A stretch of DNA of 6,279 nt from Planctomycetota bacterium. GTDB lineage: Bacteria; Planctomycetota; Planctomycetia; Planctomycetales; Planctomycetaceae. Both the position numbers and the translations under genes were made by a program. This document shows, one piece after another, positions 6,222 through 6,279 of this stretch (position 1 is the first letter of the stretch; each line of letters begins with the position of its first letter). The stretch lies in NCBI GenBank assembly GCA_027622115.1, contig JAQBZS010000458.1:1-6279 (forward strand), written 5' to 3'. Below the pieces are notes generated by a model. That model was not told where the DNA came from and ran no database searches. It was given only the letters and a program-made list of their open reading frames with translations.

Positions 6222-6279
6222 AACCGAAGTCGTTAAGGATCAGCCGAGGAATGACTTCGGTTTCAAGTCCGGCGAGTTC
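6205..6279 (+). terminator. Perfect 27-bp inverted repeat over the kinase stop codon, at the window end
   Basis: Bases 6205-6231 are the exact reverse complement of 6253-6279, with a 21-base loop (6232-6252); G/T and two T/A pairs could lengthen the stem to 30. The left arm includes the last codons and TGA (6219-6221) of the kinase. The right arm stops at the final base of the window, so the repeat may be longer. It could act as a strong terminator or mRNA stabiliser, although no T-run is visible. Alternatively it is a fold-back chimera or assembly break at a contig end. Confidence 0.6.

Noticed and set aside
1..6279. A defence or toxin-antitoxin system
   Set aside because: None of the four genes belongs to such a family. 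The kinase is of the ordinary planctomycete signalling type and has no anti-phage partner genes nearby.

Overview
The window most likely comes from a planctomycete (Pirellulales/Planctomycetales type). The basis is a GC-rich sequence, genes with little or no Shine-Dalgarno signal, a Ser/Thr kinase whose N-terminal and kinase sequence has the planctomycete style, a SPINDLY-type glycosyltransferase, and intergenic DNA full of palindromic REP-like repeats. The lineage call is made from recalled family resemblance, not from a marker gene.

Layout, all main genes on the + strand. (1) 7-1611: TPR plus SPINDLY/OGT-type glycosyltransferase, cut at its 5' end by an in-frame TAA at positions 4-6. (2) 1621-2955: a sugar C-methyltransferase-like protein (zinc ribbon, SAM fold, C-terminal Rossmann-like domain), only 9 bp downstream and probably co-transcribed. 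(3) 2956-3393: 438 bp without an intact gene. It holds a short remnant of a second methyltransferase, a small stem-loop, and a 167-bp compound palindrome in which one palindromic repeat seems to have been inserted into another, with a 9-bp direct repeat at the junctions. (4) 3394-4776: bioA. (5) 4777-4928: spacer with another palindromic repeat and, on the - strand, what looks like the last codons of an ECF sigma factor. (6) 4929-6221: cytoplasmic Ser/Thr kinase that stops where related proteins usually enter a transmembrane segment. (7) 6205-6279: a perfect 27-bp inverted repeat whose second arm ends exactly at the last base of the window.

Genes 1 and 2 and the methyltransferase remnant look like part of a glycan or sugar-modification cluster. 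BioA is an unlinked biotin-pathway enzyme, and the kinase belongs to a signalling family often found beside ECF sigma genes. I see no defence system, CRISPR array, tRNA, rRNA or complete transposon. The most unusual material is intergenic: the nested repeat at 3229-3395, the gene relics, and the terminal inverted repeat, which may be biological or a contig-end artefact.
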